From JALZUV01 sp963837025 (GTDB lineage: Bacteria > Pseudomonadota > Alphaproteobacteria > Rickettsiales > JALZUV01), in the NCBI GenBank assembly GCA_963837025.1, contig CAWILT010000001.1, forward strand, positions 992,001 through 1,056,000: a stretch of DNA of 64,000 nucleotides, in the 5' to 3' direction. The translations under genes and the position numbers were made by a program. Shown one piece after another: positions 1 to 9,634 of this stretch (position 1 is the first letter of the stretch; the number at the start of each line of letters is the position of its first letter). The notes beneath the pieces are model-generated. The model ran no database searches, had not been told where the DNA came from, and saw only the letters and a program-made list of their open reading frames with translations.

Positions 1-529
1 CCGCGCTTTGCACAGGCTCACCCAAGGCAGCGGAACCGACCACACCTAAAGTAAGCTCAATATCATCCATATGGTTTTCATTGATGGTGTTGGAGCCAAC
101 TGATCCATATAAAAATGCGGCATAAGGGCGATCGGTTGGGTCAGGCGTTACAAGTGTTATATCTTGCGGCGTGTAGAGGTTTTGGCCGAGTGAGAAGTAG
201 GTATTGCTGGTATCGTTCACAGCGAAAAACGGCAATAGAGTATCAATCCCTTCGACTAGGCGTGAGGCATTGCGGCTCGTATCATAATAGGTAAAACGAA
301 TACCATTAGTATAGTTCGAATCGGTACCTTGACCGCTATATAAATCATTTTCAGTGGTTACGGTAATGAATGACGTATCTTCGCGCTCAAACAATTCTTC
401 GGGAATTTTTTCTTCAAAACTTTTATCTTCCTCAATAACATCTTCATATTCTTTGGGCGCAACCTGAGCCTGCGCAAAGCAAGGTATGAGTAAGAATCCA
501 GAGATAATGGGAAACAATGCTATTTTCAT
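1..529 (-). CDS. LpxR-like lipid A deacylase family protein (DUF2219), N-terminal part, cut by window edge
   Basis: The reading frame is open from 529 to the left edge, so only about 176 N-terminal residues are visible. It begins with a signal peptide (MKIALFPIISGFLLIPCFAQA), followed by an acidic linker and then the segment TTENDLYSGQGTDSNYTNG. This matches the ENDxxxG...DxxYTNG signature of the LpxR/DUF2219 outer-membrane beta-barrels, which remove the 3'-acyloxyacyl group of lipid A. An alternative ATG at 565 overlaps the ruvC stop as TAATG and would add 12 residues before the signal peptide. I prefer 529 for a normal signal peptide, but coupling to ruvC argues for 565. The catalytic C-terminal residues lie outside the window, so enzyme activity is inferred from family only. 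Confidence 0.75.
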   Translation of the reverse strand, partial: MKIALFPIISGFLLIPCFAQAQVAPKEYEDVIEEDKSFEEKIPEELFEREDTSFITVTTENDLYSGQGTDSNYTNGIRFTYYDTSRNASRLVEGIDTLLPFFAVNDTSNTYFSLGQNLYTPQDITLVTPDPTDRPYAAFLYGSVGSNTINENHMDDIELTLGVVGSAALGEPVQSA

Positions 530-564
530 TATCGGGTTGTAAATTGAGCGGTATAAGTTTTCCA

Positions 565-1056
565 TTAGGCGACGCTTGTTTGGTTCCATTTTGTGTGATG
601 TGCATGTGTTATGGCGATGGCTAACGCATCAGCCTCATCATCGGATTGCGCAGTGGATTTGGGCAATAACAATTTTATCATATGCATCATTTGCGTTTTA
701 TCAGCCGCACCGGATCCCGTAATAGATTTTTTGACTAGCCGCGCGGCATATTCGGCTAAAGGCAAATGGGCTTGTGCTACCGTTAGCATAATGGCGCCGC
801 GTGCCTGCCCTAACTTTAAAGTGGATTGCCCATTTTGCGATACAAACGTTTCTTCAATCGCTACCTCATGTGGTTGAAAAAGCTGTATCGCCTCAGCAAT
901 TTTTTCACTTAAAACGAAAAGCCTAGCGGCCATATCCAATGTGGCTTTTGGTTTAATGGTTTGGCAATGTACAAAGCGTATGTTTGAGCCATCGGCATCA
1001 ATCACCCCAATGCCACAGTGGCGTAACGCAGGATCAATGCCCAAAATTCGGCGCAT
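565..1056 (-). CDS. ruvC: Holliday junction resolvase RuvC
   Basis: This is a 163-residue crossover junction endodeoxyribonuclease that cuts Holliday junctions symmetrically during recombination repair, working with RuvAB. The RNase H-like fold is recognisable from GIDPALRHCGIGVI at the N-terminus (Asp8), IEET around residue 68, and SDDEADALAIAITHAH with Asp140 and Asp143; these are the four acidic metal ligands. Length is typical (about 160-175 residues). The ATG lies one base after the stop of the upstream M23 peptidase, and its stop overlaps a possible start of the LpxR-like gene, so it is embedded in a minus-strand operon. The usual partners ruvA and ruvB are not in the window. Confidence 0.96.
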   Translation of the reverse strand: MRRILGIDPALRHCGIGVIDADGSNIRFVHCQTIKPKATLDMAARLFVLSEKIAEAIQLFQPHEVAIEETFVSQNGQSTLKLGQARGAIMLTVAQAHLPLAEYAARLVKKSITGSGAADKTQMMHMIKLLLPKSTAQSDDEADALAIAITHAHHTKWNQTSVA

Positions 1057-1057
1057 C

Positions 1058-2545
1058 TTAATTTTGCTTAGTAGTTGAAGGCGAAATATGTGCTTGTGCT
1101 ACCTGCGATTTAACCCGTGGTAACGATGCCAATTGATTTTTCAGCGTTTGTTTTTGCTTTTTGAAATTCGCTAGCTCGGTGCCTTCAAGCACCCGTCCGG
1201 TACGGAATTTTGCACCATTAGGATTGATATGCTTGCCGTTTTTAATGATTTCATAATGTAGATGCGGGCCTGTGGAGCGACCGGTTGAGCCAACATAACC
1301 AATCACATCGCCTTGCTTAACCTGACGGCCATTGCGCATACCTTTAGCAAAGCGCTGCATATGTGCATAAGCAGTTTCGTAGCCATTATTATGCTTAATT
1401 TTGACAAAGTTACCATAGCCACCTTTGCGCCCAACATAATTGAGCTGCCCATCGCCAGCGGCATAAATTGGCGTACCCGAACCGGCAGCAAAATCAATAC
1501 CCGTATGCATGCGCGAATAACCTAAAATAGGATGCTTGCGCATACCAAAATTTGATGAAATACGTGCTTTAACCGGTGTTTTTAATAGCGCTTTGCGGAT
1601 GGATTCACCATTTGGTTTATAATAGTCTGTATCGCCGCTTTTATCGGTAAATTTATAAATTTCGAGCTTTTCATCGTTTTTCAACGTGTAGGCGGCATAT
1701 TTTAAATCGCCATGCCCCACCACATCGCCATTATCTTTGGCGACGAGCTGCTCAAAAAGCACTTCAAGCTCTTGGCCTGGCTTCACATCACGTTCAAAGT
1801 CAATGTCATAACTATAAGCTTTAGTAAGCTCCATTAAAATTGGCGTTGGAATACCTGCATCGTCGCCCGCATCATAAAAGCTGGATCGGATAGTGCCACC
1901 CGCACGCGCAATTTGTTTGTTAGTTTCAATTTTAATTTCGGTGGATTCAAATCCTTCACCTGTTGCTTTGGGTTTTAACTCAACATGGCTAAGCCTGCTT
2001 TTTTGCGCGGAAAACATTTCAAGCTCAGCTTTATCAGCCTCAATGTGATTGAGTGTTAAGTCAAACGTTTGTCCCACACGAATTTTGCGCGGATTAAAAT
2101 CGGATTTCATCGCCTTGATGATGGCGGTCGTATCTTGAATGCCAATATGATGCTGCTGTAAAATTTCAGCCATGGTATCGCCCGATTGCACTTCTACCGT
2201 AACCTGCTCGGTAAAGGGATAGACGATAACAGGCTCAACCGGTTGCGCCACTTGCTGCTGTGTTGAAAGATCAGCACCCGCTTTAGGTTTGTTATGCAAT
2301 TCTTTCCACGCATCTATTAATGCATGGCGCACATTACTATTTTGTGCGGCTGCCTGTTCATTTAACGGAAGTTCATAGGCAATCGGTAAATGCGAATGAG
2401 TAGAAATATTTAACGTGACTGCCATTAAGGCTGCGCTCATTAAAGTGGCGGTGGTCAGAATACCGCTATTGCTTAGCATACCGTTAGGCTGAATGATAAA
2501 ATGTGTGAAGCGCTCAAAAACTGGGCGCTGTTTTTGTTTAATCAA
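1058..2545 (-). CDS. M23 family murein endopeptidase with LysM/OapA-like domain
   Basis: This 495-residue protein is a probable periplasmic peptidoglycan endopeptidase anchored to the inner membrane. A single hydrophobic segment lies at about residues 28-48. A LysM/OapA-like region follows at about 115-170 (VEVQSGDTMAEILQQHHIG ... IRVGQTFDLTL). The C-terminal lysostaphin-type M23 domain carries the zinc motifs HTGIDFAAGSGTPIYAAGDG and GPHLHYEI (HxxxD and HxH). The architecture resembles MepM/YebA of enterobacteria, which cuts D-Ala-mDAP crosslinks to let the sacculus expand. It lies downstream of the mur block and one base ahead of ruvC. All metal ligands are present, so activity is expected; the exact bond cut is inferred. 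Confidence 0.93.
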   Translation of the reverse strand: MIKQKQRPVFERFTHFIIQPNGMLSNSGILTTATLMSAALMAVTLNISTHSHLPIAYELPLNEQAAAQNSNVRHALIDAWKELHNKPKAGADLSTQQQVAQPVEPVIVYPFTEQVTVEVQSGDTMAEILQQHHIGIQDTTAIIKAMKSDFNPRKIRVGQTFDLTLNHIEADKAELEMFSAQKSRLSHVELKPKATGEGFESTEIKIETNKQIARAGGTIRSSFYDAGDDAGIPTPILMELTKAYSYDIDFERDVKPGQELEVLFEQLVAKDNGDVVGHGDLKYAAYTLKNDEKLEIYKFTDKSGDTDYYKPNGESIRKALLKTPVKARISSNFGMRKHPILGYSRMHTGIDFAAGSGTPIYAAGDGQLNYVGRKGGYGNFVKIKHNNGYETAYAHMQRFAKGMRNGRQVKQGDVIGYVGSTGRSTGPHLHYEIIKNGKHINPNGAKFRTGRVLEGTELANFKKQKQTLKNQLASLPRVKSQVAQAHISPSTTKQN

Positions 2546-2642
2546 AACAAGTTCTCCGAACGTTAATTTAGTTTCGCGATTCTAAAGCGTCTAAATCTTA
2601 TCCACATCTTACCGGTTGAACCGTAAATGGGTAGTTTTAACC

Positions 2643-4925
2643 CTACTTTGAATCTGCTATTGCGACACCATCCCAAGGCTGTGCGGGCGGATGTTGCTTA
2701 TATACATCAATTCGGCATATAAGGAGTTGCGCATAGCATTGCAAGCCTTGATGTTGTTTTTTTAATTGCACCGCCAAACGACGCGCATTATCCCAGCTTC
2801 CCGCGCGATAATGCATCAACAGATTATCTACTAAGTTTTTGAGAGATCTAAAATCTTCCGTATCTTTTAATTGCTCATCGCCCATGAGGGCAAAAATGCG
2901 CACTGGCTCGGTTTTGCCTTTCACCTGAATTAAATCCAGCTCTAGTAAGGCAAAGCGATCACGCACAATGCTTTCGGTATTTTGGCCTAAAATGATATCT
3001 ACACCATAAGTTTTGGTTTGCCCTTCAAGCCGCGAACCTAAATTTACGCCATCGCCCAAAGCTGAATAGTCAAACCGCTGATCAGAACCCATATTACCCA
3101 CGCAGCAATCGTCGGTATTTAATCCCACACCCACCTCAATAGGGATATAAATTCGTGGCGATTCGCCTTCTATTAGCACATTATTTTCTGCTTCAATTTG
3201 TGTTTTTAACCTTTGGTTTAAATCTTTGACTGCTTGCTGCATTTCCAGTGCAGCGTAGCACGCTTGCGCGGCATGATCTTTTAAGGTTAGCGGTGCATTC
3301 CAAAAAGCCATGATGGCATCGCCCATATATTTATCAATGGTACCTTTGCGCTTTAAAATGACATTCGTCATAGGGGTGAGGAAGCTGTTAATAAACCGCG
3401 TTAATTCTTGGGCGTTAAACTGCTCTGAAATTTTGGTAAAGCCGCGAATATCACTAAAAAATACCGTTAAATTGCGCGTCTCGCCACCTAACACTAATTT
3501 ATCTGGATTATTAGCTAGATCTTCTAGCAAATCGGGCGATACATAATGGCTAAACGCATTGCGCACTTGTTTTCGCTGTTTTTCCTCACGCGCATAATTG
3601 AGGTAACCAAGCATCATAAATAGCGCGAAAAGAGAAAGTGCCGGATAGCTGGCATCAAACAATTGATTTTTTTGGCTATAAAAATACCAGCCCGCGCTGA
3701 TTACACTGCTAACGGCTAATGTTGTGAGCAAGAAAGTGCCAAAGGCACTCACGCGCGGAATAATAATTATCATCGCCATTCCACCCATTAAAATAAGCAG
3801 CCATTCAATTATTATCACTTCAAACGAGCGGGTGAGATGATTATTTGAAAGAATGTTTTCAAGTAATTGCGCATGCACCTCTACCCCTGGTAATACGGGG
3901 TTAATTGGGGTTTTACGAATATCTTTAAGCCCCACTGCTGACGTGCCTATAATCACCAACGCACCTTGCAATTTTTCGCGTAATGCCGCTTCATCTTTAG
4001 GATAAAGCACTTCAGCTGCAGAAATATAGAGCGGAGGTTTAGCGGTGGGATATTGGGCAAAATGCACATATACGCGCCCATGCTCATCGGTTGGAATTTC
4101 AAATTTCATTTGGGGTGTGGCACCCTTTACCACAATAGATTCAATACCTTTATTGCCATCTTTAAAACCGCGAATTAGATAATCATCACGCCCACCCAGT
4201 GCTACGCGTAGCATTTCTAATCCTAAAGACGGCGTAATTACGCCATTAATTTCTTCAATCAATGCCACGCTGCGAATCGTGCCGCCATAGCCTGAACGGG
4301 TTGAAAACAACCCTACACCATCCGCGGCCTTATCAAGTATCGGCAAATTCGCCACTAACCCTTGGTAACCATTGAGCATTGGTTTAACCAAATTATCGGC
4401 ATCGGGCGATAAAATACCATAACCTACTTTAGGGTTGATAGGCTGTTGTGCAGTGGGTTCAAACAATCCAACTTGGCCAACTACCACGCGCCCATTGGCA
4501 ATCGCTTGCGCGAATACCTGTTCGTTATCAGGCAGTTTCTCAAGCTCGGTAATGGCTGCTGGCGAAATATCATCGCGATTGCGCAGCAAAGCGCTTGGCG
4601 AACTGTTATCAGGCTCAGCGAACACAATATCAAAACCGGTAACGGCCACATTATAGCGCGCGAGTTGATTAACCAGTTTGGCTAGAGTGGTGCGCGGCCA
4701 TGGCCATTGCCCCACTTGCGCCAACGCACGTTCGTCAATATCAATAATATAAACAGGGGCGGCTTGAGCTTGTGGGTTAGGCTCGCGCGGGTGTAGTTGC
4801 TGATAAAAATCAAATGTGTGATGGCGCAGGCTTTCAATCCACGGCAAATCGGTGCGGTGCAATACCAGCAAACTAGCCAGCATTAAAAACCCCAAAAAGA
4901 AATGTGATGTAAGCCACTTTAACAT
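2643..4925 (-). CDS. CHASE2-domain class III adenylate cyclase
   Basis: This 760-residue membrane protein has an N-terminal transmembrane helix (about 8-22), a long extracytoplasmic CHASE2 sensor domain (about 28-350, with YIIDIDERALAQVGQWPWPR and FDIVFAEPD), three closely spaced membrane helices (about 370-445) and a cytoplasmic class III nucleotidyl cyclase domain (about 480-660). The catalytic residues look intact: metal-binding Asp in VFFSDIRGF (about 492) and in DKYMGDAIMAFW (536), the adenine-selecting Lys532, and FDYSALGDGVNLGSRLEG, which holds the second purine-selecting Asp and the transition-state Asn and Arg. It should therefore make cAMP in response to an envelope signal. The gene starts 34 bases after the murB stop and probably continues the mur transcript. 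The ligand is unknown. Confidence 0.92.
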   Translation of the reverse strand: MLKWLTSHFFLGFLMLASLLVLHRTDLPWIESLRHHTFDFYQQLHPREPNPQAQAAPVYIIDIDERALAQVGQWPWPRTTLAKLVNQLARYNVAVTGFDIVFAEPDNSSPSALLRNRDDISPAAITELEKLPDNEQVFAQAIANGRVVVGQVGLFEPTAQQPINPKVGYGILSPDADNLVKPMLNGYQGLVANLPILDKAADGVGLFSTRSGYGGTIRSVALIEEINGVITPSLGLEMLRVALGGRDDYLIRGFKDGNKGIESIVVKGATPQMKFEIPTDEHGRVYVHFAQYPTAKPPLYISAAEVLYPKDEAALREKLQGALVIIGTSAVGLKDIRKTPINPVLPGVEVHAQLLENILSNNHLTRSFEVIIIEWLLILMGGMAMIIIIPRVSAFGTFLLTTLAVSSVISAGWYFYSQKNQLFDASYPALSLFALFMMLGYLNYAREEKQRKQVRNAFSHYVSPDLLEDLANNPDKLVLGGETRNLTVFFSDIRGFTKISEQFNAQELTRFINSFLTPMTNVILKRKGTIDKYMGDAIMAFWNAPLTLKDHAAQACYAALEMQQAVKDLNQRLKTQIEAENNVLIEGESPRIYIPIEVGVGLNTDDCCVGNMGSDQRFDYSALGDGVNLGSRLEGQTKTYGVDIILGQNTESIVRDRFALLELDLIQVKGKTEPVRIFALMGDEQLKDTEDFRSLKNLVDNLLMHYRAGSWDNARRLAVQLKKQHQGLQCYAQLLICRIDVYKQHPPAQPWDGVAIADSK

Positions 4926-4959
4926 GGCGCTACCTTAAAAGATAAAAGTGAAGGAAAGG

Positions 4960-5853
4960 TTACTGCGCGTCGCCAATGCGTTTAATTTCCCATTCTAACG
5001 TAATGCCTGAGTGATTTTGAACACGCTTGCGCACCTCATCGCCCAGCGCTTCAATATCAGCGGCCGTGGCATTTGCGTTATTAATCAAAAAGTTACAATG
5101 TTTTTCAGATACTTGCGCATCACCTATCATTAAGCCTCGGCAACCTGCATCATCCACTAACTGCCATGCTTTATGACCTTCGGGGTTACGAAAGGTGCTG
5201 CCGCCCGTTTTGCTGCGAATGGGCTGGGTTTGCTCACGCTGAGTTTGAATATAGGTTATGCGCGCAGCAATAGCCGCCGCATCATCAGCCACGCCTTTAA
5301 ATTTAGCGGCGGTAAATATCCACCCTTGGGGCACATTTGCATGGCGATAAGAATAATCGAAGATGCTGGGCGATACCCATTTAATTTCACCTTCATCGGT
5401 AACCACTTGAATTTCGGTTACGATGTCTTTGATTTCGGTGCCATAGGCGCCCGCATTCATTGCCAATGCACCGCCAATGGTGCCGGGAATACCCGCTAGA
5501 AATTCTGCACCCGCTAAGCCGCATCCAGCGGAATAATGCGCGACATTCACATCTAAGCAACCAGCACCTACGGCAATAATGTCATCTTGCTGATCCATTT
5601 TGGTAAAGCCGCGGCCTAAGCGAATGACACAGCCGCGAATACCGCCATCGCGCACGATTACATTACTGCCTACTCCGATAAGCGTAATGGGTAAATCAGC
5701 AGGTTTTTGCCGGATAAAATCCGCTAAATCTGCTGCATCTTCGGGTTTGAATAGCACATCTGCCGTGCCACCCACCTGAAACCAATTCGTTTTAGATAAA
5801 TCCGCATTAAACCGATAACGTCCGCGTACGGTAGGTAATGATGAAGCATCCAT
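4960..5853 (-). CDS. murB: UDP-N-acetylenolpyruvoylglucosamine reductase MurB
   Basis: This FAD-dependent enzyme reduces UDP-GlcNAc-enolpyruvate to UDP-MurNAc with NADPH, the second committed step of peptidoglycan precursor synthesis. Visible family motifs are TNWFQVGGTADVLF, GSNVIVRDGGI, GIPGTIGGALAMNAGAYG (FAD binding), the catalytic serine region GGSTFRNPEGHKAWQL and C-terminal SEKHCNFLINN. The open frame extends upstream to 5919, but I chose the ATG at 5853 because it overlaps the murC stop as TAATG, giving 297 residues, the usual size. It is the last mur gene of the block; ddl and ftsQ, which follow murB in many proteobacteria, are not here. Confidence 0.95.
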   Translation of the reverse strand: MDASSLPTVRGRYRFNADLSKTNWFQVGGTADVLFKPEDAADLADFIRQKPADLPITLIGVGSNVIVRDGGIRGCVIRLGRGFTKMDQQDDIIAVGAGCLDVNVAHYSAGCGLAGAEFLAGIPGTIGGALAMNAGAYGTEIKDIVTEIQVVTDEGEIKWVSPSIFDYSYRHANVPQGWIFTAAKFKGVADDAAAIAARITYIQTQREQTQPIRSKTGGSTFRNPEGHKAWQLVDDAGCRGLMIGDAQVSEKHCNFLINNANATAADIEALGDEVRKRVQNHSGITLEWEIKRIGDAQ

Positions 5854-7283
5854 TAAAGCGCTGAAAGCTCGGCTGGTAAGGCGTTGGCCCATGTGCTGAT
5901 ATTGCCCGCACCCATGCATATAATGATATCATTTGGCTGAATAAGCGGTTTAAGGGTGCTAGCGAGTTTTTCAGGTGCGTCAACGCCTTGTACATCGCGG
6001 TGGCCAGCATCTTTAATGCCTTGCACCAGCGATTCGCGGCTGATGCCTGCAATGGGCGATTCGCCTGCTTCATAAATAGGCGTAACCAGCACCGTGTCAG
6101 CATCATTTAAACAGGTACAAAAATCGGTAAACAAACTTTCAACGCGGGTGTAGCGGTGTGGTTGCATAACTGCAATCACTCGGTCTTTCGATTCCTTCAC
6201 CGCTTGGCGAGCAGAGCTTAGGGTCGCAGCAATTTCAACGGGATGATGCGCATAATCATCGATAATACGCGCGCCATTAAATTCGCCAGCAAGCGTAAAG
6301 CGGCGCTTCACGCCGGCAAAACTGCTCAATGCGATTTTAATTTCCGATACAGGCATTTTCAGCTCTTGCGCTACGGCAATGGCGGCCAAAGAATTTAACA
6401 AATTATGCTTGCCATGCATGGGCAGATACACATCGCGCCATACTTGTTCTTCTTCTTCAAAAGCTTTATTGATATGTAAATCAAAGGTTTGGCCGAGCGT
6501 ATCGTAGCGCACATTCGTTGCGCGAATATCGGCCTGCGGGCTTAATCCATAGGTTAAGATGCGCCTATCCTGAACTGACGCGGCCAGCTTTTGCACCTCA
6601 GGATGTTCGATACATAATGCCGCAAAACCATAAAACGGCAAATTCTCTAAAAACTGTGCAAAAGCTTTTTTCAGCGTTTCATAATCGCCATAATAATCCA
6701 AATGTTCAGGATCAATATTCGTGATGATACCCACCGATATAGGTAGACGGGTAAAGGTGCCATCAGATTCATCCGCCTCAACCACCATCCACTCGCCTTT
6801 ACCAACTTTAGCATTGGTGCCGTAAGCGTTAATAATACCGCCATTAATTACCGTTGGCTCAAGCCCGCCCGCTTCCAGCAAGGTAGCAGTTAGCGAGGTG
6901 GTAGTCGTTTTGCCATGTGTGCCAGCAATGGCCACACACATCTTCATGCGCATAACTTCGGCCAGCATTTCGGAGCGCTTCACAACGGGAATGCGCAATT
7001 CACGCGCGGCCAGAATTTCAGGATTATCGTATTTTACGGCCGTCGATTTGACAATCACATCGGCTTTGGCAATATTTTCAGCTTTCTGGCCGATAAAGAC
7101 TTTCATACCTTTGGCGCGCAGACGCTCAACATTTGCCGATTCAGATAAATCCGATCCTTGCACTTTATAACCTTGATTATGCAGCACCTCGGCAATACCG
7201 CTCATGCCAATACCGCCAATACCAATAAAATGAATAATACCCACATCAAGTGACATGGTGGCCGAGATTGGGAGCGATTTCAT
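5853..7283 (-). CDS. murC: UDP-N-acetylmuramate--L-alanine ligase MurC
   Basis: This ATP-dependent cytoplasmic ligase adds L-Ala to UDP-MurNAc. The N-terminal nucleotide-sugar binding domain starts HFIGIGGIGMSGIAEVL; the P-loop is AGTHGKTTTTSL; the central domain contains VEADESDGTF and ITNIDPEHLDYYG; the C-terminal domain has DDYAHHPVEI and QPHRYTRV. The start is uncertain: the frame is open to 7328, with in-frame ATGs at 7292, 7283 and 7256 and no clear ribosome-binding site before any of them. I chose 7283 because the resulting short N-terminus resembles other alphaproteobacterial MurC proteins. The stop overlaps the murB start as TAATG. Confidence 0.95.
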   Translation of the reverse strand: MKSLPISATMSLDVGIIHFIGIGGIGMSGIAEVLHNQGYKVQGSDLSESANVERLRAKGMKVFIGQKAENIAKADVIVKSTAVKYDNPEILAARELRIPVVKRSEMLAEVMRMKMCVAIAGTHGKTTTTSLTATLLEAGGLEPTVINGGIINAYGTNAKVGKGEWMVVEADESDGTFTRLPISVGIITNIDPEHLDYYGDYETLKKAFAQFLENLPFYGFAALCIEHPEVQKLAASVQDRRILTYGLSPQADIRATNVRYDTLGQTFDLHINKAFEEEEQVWRDVYLPMHGKHNLLNSLAAIAVAQELKMPVSEIKIALSSFAGVKRRFTLAGEFNGARIIDDYAHHPVEIAATLSSARQAVKESKDRVIAVMQPHRYTRVESLFTDFCTCLNDADTVLVTPIYEAGESPIAGISRESLVQGIKDAGHRDVQGVDAPEKLASTLKPLIQPNDIIICMGAGNISTWANALPAELSAL

Positions 7284-7372
7284 AGCATTCATGCTGCTAA
7301 GTTTAAGTGATGCAACAAGCCTTATCAATCACTAAGATAGCGCACAGAATGAAATGAGGCGTAACAAATGAA

Positions 7373-8461
7373 TCAAGTGGTTTTTACGCCCAACACGACG
7401 CTTGCCAAAGCGGCTGCTGCATCACACTTGGCTAGCTTATAGGCCTCGTTGGCCACTTTTTCCAGCAAATCGGGGTTTGTCAGGCAATATTGCAGACGTG
7501 CGGCTAAAGCCTCGGCATCAAATTGGCTTGAGGGTAACAGCCAGCCAGCGCTATGTTCTTCTAAATATTGCGCATTATAGGTTTGATGATTATCAGCGGC
7601 AATGGCTAGCGGCACATAAATGGCAGGGCGGCCTAATACCATTAGTTCTGTAGCGGTGGATGCACCGGCACGGCACAGCACCAAATGCGCCTTTTGTAGG
7701 CGCTGGGGCATATCGTCAAAGAACGGCGCTAGCTCGGCTTGAATGTCAAAATCATCATAATCTTGCTGAACTTGGGCAATATCTTCCGCGCGGCATTGCT
7801 GCACAATGCGTAATCGTTTGCGCAAATCTTGCGGTAACAGGCCAATGGCCGCAGGCACCACATCGCTAAAGGCGCGCGCGCCTTGGCTGCCCGCAAATAC
7901 CAATAATTCAATCGGCTCGCCCGTTTGTGGTTTAGGATAAATTGCATCGCGTAAAGCCAGCACTTCTGGCCGCGCTGGGTTACCGGTAACCACTAATTTC
8001 GATGCATCTTCAGGCCGCACATACATCGTATCAGGCCACGAAGCAGCAATGCGCGAGGCGCGTGGCGCAGCGATACGATTGGCTTTGCCTAATACGCGGT
8101 TTTGTTCATGCAGTACCAACGGCAAACTGCGCGCCATGGCCATAGCCACTGCTGGAAATGACGGGTATCCACCAAAGCCCACCACCACATCGGGTTTAAA
8201 TTTCTTCATAATGCCCGCCGCTTGAATGCAGCCTTTAAGCAAGCCCATAATGCCTGAGATTTTACCGCTTAAGCCCCCTGCTGGACTTTTTGAAGCCAAT
8301 ATGTGCACCTCCAGCCAATCGGGAAAATCATAATTAGCGGTGCGCGCATCGGTCGCTAAAACCACCTGATGATTTTGTGCATGCAGCTCTTTGGCCAATG
8401 CAATCGCGGGGAAAACATGGCCACCTGTGCCGCCTGCCGATAATAGAATTTTTTGTGTCAT
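7373..8461 (-). CDS. murG: UDP-GlcNAc--lipid I N-acetylglucosaminyltransferase MurG
   Basis: This is a peripheral inner-membrane GT-B glycosyltransferase that adds GlcNAc to lipid I, producing lipid II. Family motifs: LLSAGGTGGHVFPAIALA at the N-terminus, VVGFGGYPSFPAV, HEQNRVLGKANR, VFAGSQGARAFSDVVP, and CRAGASTATELMVLGRPAIYVPL for UDP-GlcNAc binding. The frame is open upstream to 8545 inside ftsW, but the ATG at 8461 directly before TQKILLSAGGTGG lies one base after the ftsW stop and gives 362 residues, the normal length. It sits between ftsW and murC in the conserved dcw order. Confidence 0.96.
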   Translation of the reverse strand: MTQKILLSAGGTGGHVFPAIALAKELHAQNHQVVLATDARTANYDFPDWLEVHILASKSPAGGLSGKISGIMGLLKGCIQAAGIMKKFKPDVVVGFGGYPSFPAVAMAMARSLPLVLHEQNRVLGKANRIAAPRASRIAASWPDTMYVRPEDASKLVVTGNPARPEVLALRDAIYPKPQTGEPIELLVFAGSQGARAFSDVVPAAIGLLPQDLRKRLRIVQQCRAEDIAQVQQDYDDFDIQAELAPFFDDMPQRLQKAHLVLCRAGASTATELMVLGRPAIYVPLAIAADNHQTYNAQYLEEHSAGWLLPSSQFDAEALAARLQYCLTNPDLLEKVANEAYKLAKCDAAAALASVVLGVKTT

Positions 8462-8462
8462 T

Positions 8463-9575
8463 TTAATTTTCGCCAATTCTTTTTCGGGTGAGCGCCAATA
8501 CCATGCCCATGCAAATAGCCATCGACACCGCGGAGGATCCGCCATAGCTTAAAAATGGCAGGGTCATACCTTTTGCGGGAAACATCTGCACTGCCACGCC
8601 CATATTAATAAGCGCCTGCATGGCAAATTGTGTGAGTAACCCTGCAGTGGCAATTATGACAAAACAATCTTTTTCGTGCAGCAACCGCGCTACGGCTTTG
8701 AGAATAATGAAAAGGAACAAACCCACAATAATAAGGCAAAAAATAACGCCAAATTCTTCGGCAGCAACGGCAAAAATAAAGTCCGTATGCGAATCGGGCA
8801 GATGAATTTTCACCTCCCCTTCACCTGGCCCACGCCCTAAAAGCCCGCCATTTTGAAAAGCCTCCAGCGATTTATCAACCTGAAAATTATCGCCGGTGTT
8901 CGGGTCTAAAAAGCGGTCAATGCGGGTGGTAACGTGGGGCAATAAATAATAGGCGGCAACCCCGCCTAATATGCCACATCCAATTAAACCAACCACCCAT
9001 ATTAACGATAGCCCTGCCAGAAACACTTGCGCGCCCCAGATAGCAGATAGGGTAATGGTCATCCCAAAATCAGGCTGCAAAATGAGCAATCCCGCAAAAA
9101 TCAAATAGAGCATGATAGAGAATTTAAAGGCAGGAAAATCTTTCTGTTTTTGCTGCAGCGTAAATATCCACGCAGTAACAATGGCAAAAAATGGCTTTAC
9201 GAATTCTGATGGCTGCACCGATTGGCCAAGCAAGGTAATCCAGCGGGTTGAGCCTTTGATTTCTGTACCAATAATGGGCACTAACAACAATAAAACTAAA
9301 CTGCCAAGCAGCCCTACCAACCCAATACGCTGTATGAGCTTTGGATTACACAGTGAAAGGCCAATCATCACTAAAAAGGCAAAACCAAGATAGATTTGCT
9401 GCCGCTTTACAAAATAAAATGCATCAAGCTTAATACGTTCGGCCACCGGAGGGCTTGATGCGGTAACTAACACTGCCCCAATCACCATCAAAACAAAAAG
9501 CGCAGCAATTAGCGTGCGATCAACAGACCACCACCAACGGCTCAAAGGGTGATTATTGCGATACAACGTGGCCAT
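8463..9575 (-). CDS. ftsW: SEDS family septal peptidoglycan glycosyltransferase FtsW
   Basis: This 370-residue polytopic membrane protein of the SEDS family (about ten membrane helices) polymerises lipid II at the division septum together with a class B penicillin-binding protein. Recognisable segments include GSTRWITLLGQSVQPSEFVK, the large periplasmic loop with GRGPGEGEVKIHLPDSHTDF, EEFGVIFCL, and the C-terminal MTLPFLSYGGSSAVSMAICMG. The mur/dcw context (murD upstream, murG one base downstream) favours FtsW over its elongation paralogue RodA. Its usual partner ftsI is not upstream of murE in this window. Confidence 0.94.
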   Translation of the reverse strand: MATLYRNNHPLSRWWWSVDRTLIAALFVLMVIGAVLVTASSPPVAERIKLDAFYFVKRQQIYLGFAFLVMIGLSLCNPKLIQRIGLVGLLGSLVLLLLVPIIGTEIKGSTRWITLLGQSVQPSEFVKPFFAIVTAWIFTLQQKQKDFPAFKFSIMLYLIFAGLLILQPDFGMTITLSAIWGAQVFLAGLSLIWVVGLIGCGILGGVAAYYLLPHVTTRIDRFLDPNTGDNFQVDKSLEAFQNGGLLGRGPGEGEVKIHLPDSHTDFIFAVAAEEFGVIFCLIIVGLFLFIILKAVARLLHEKDCFVIIATAGLLTQFAMQALINMGVAVQMFPAKGMTLPFLSYGGSSAVSMAICMGMVLALTRKRIGEN

Positions 9576-9634
9576 AAGTTAAAATGTTGCCTTACCATTT
9601 TGCTTGTTCAGTTTAAGCTTACTCTAAAATGCGC

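Noticed and set aside
7283..8545. Longer N-termini of murG (8545) and murC (7328)
   Set aside because: The extensions run into the upstream gene or lack family similarity; the chosen starts match family length and coupling.
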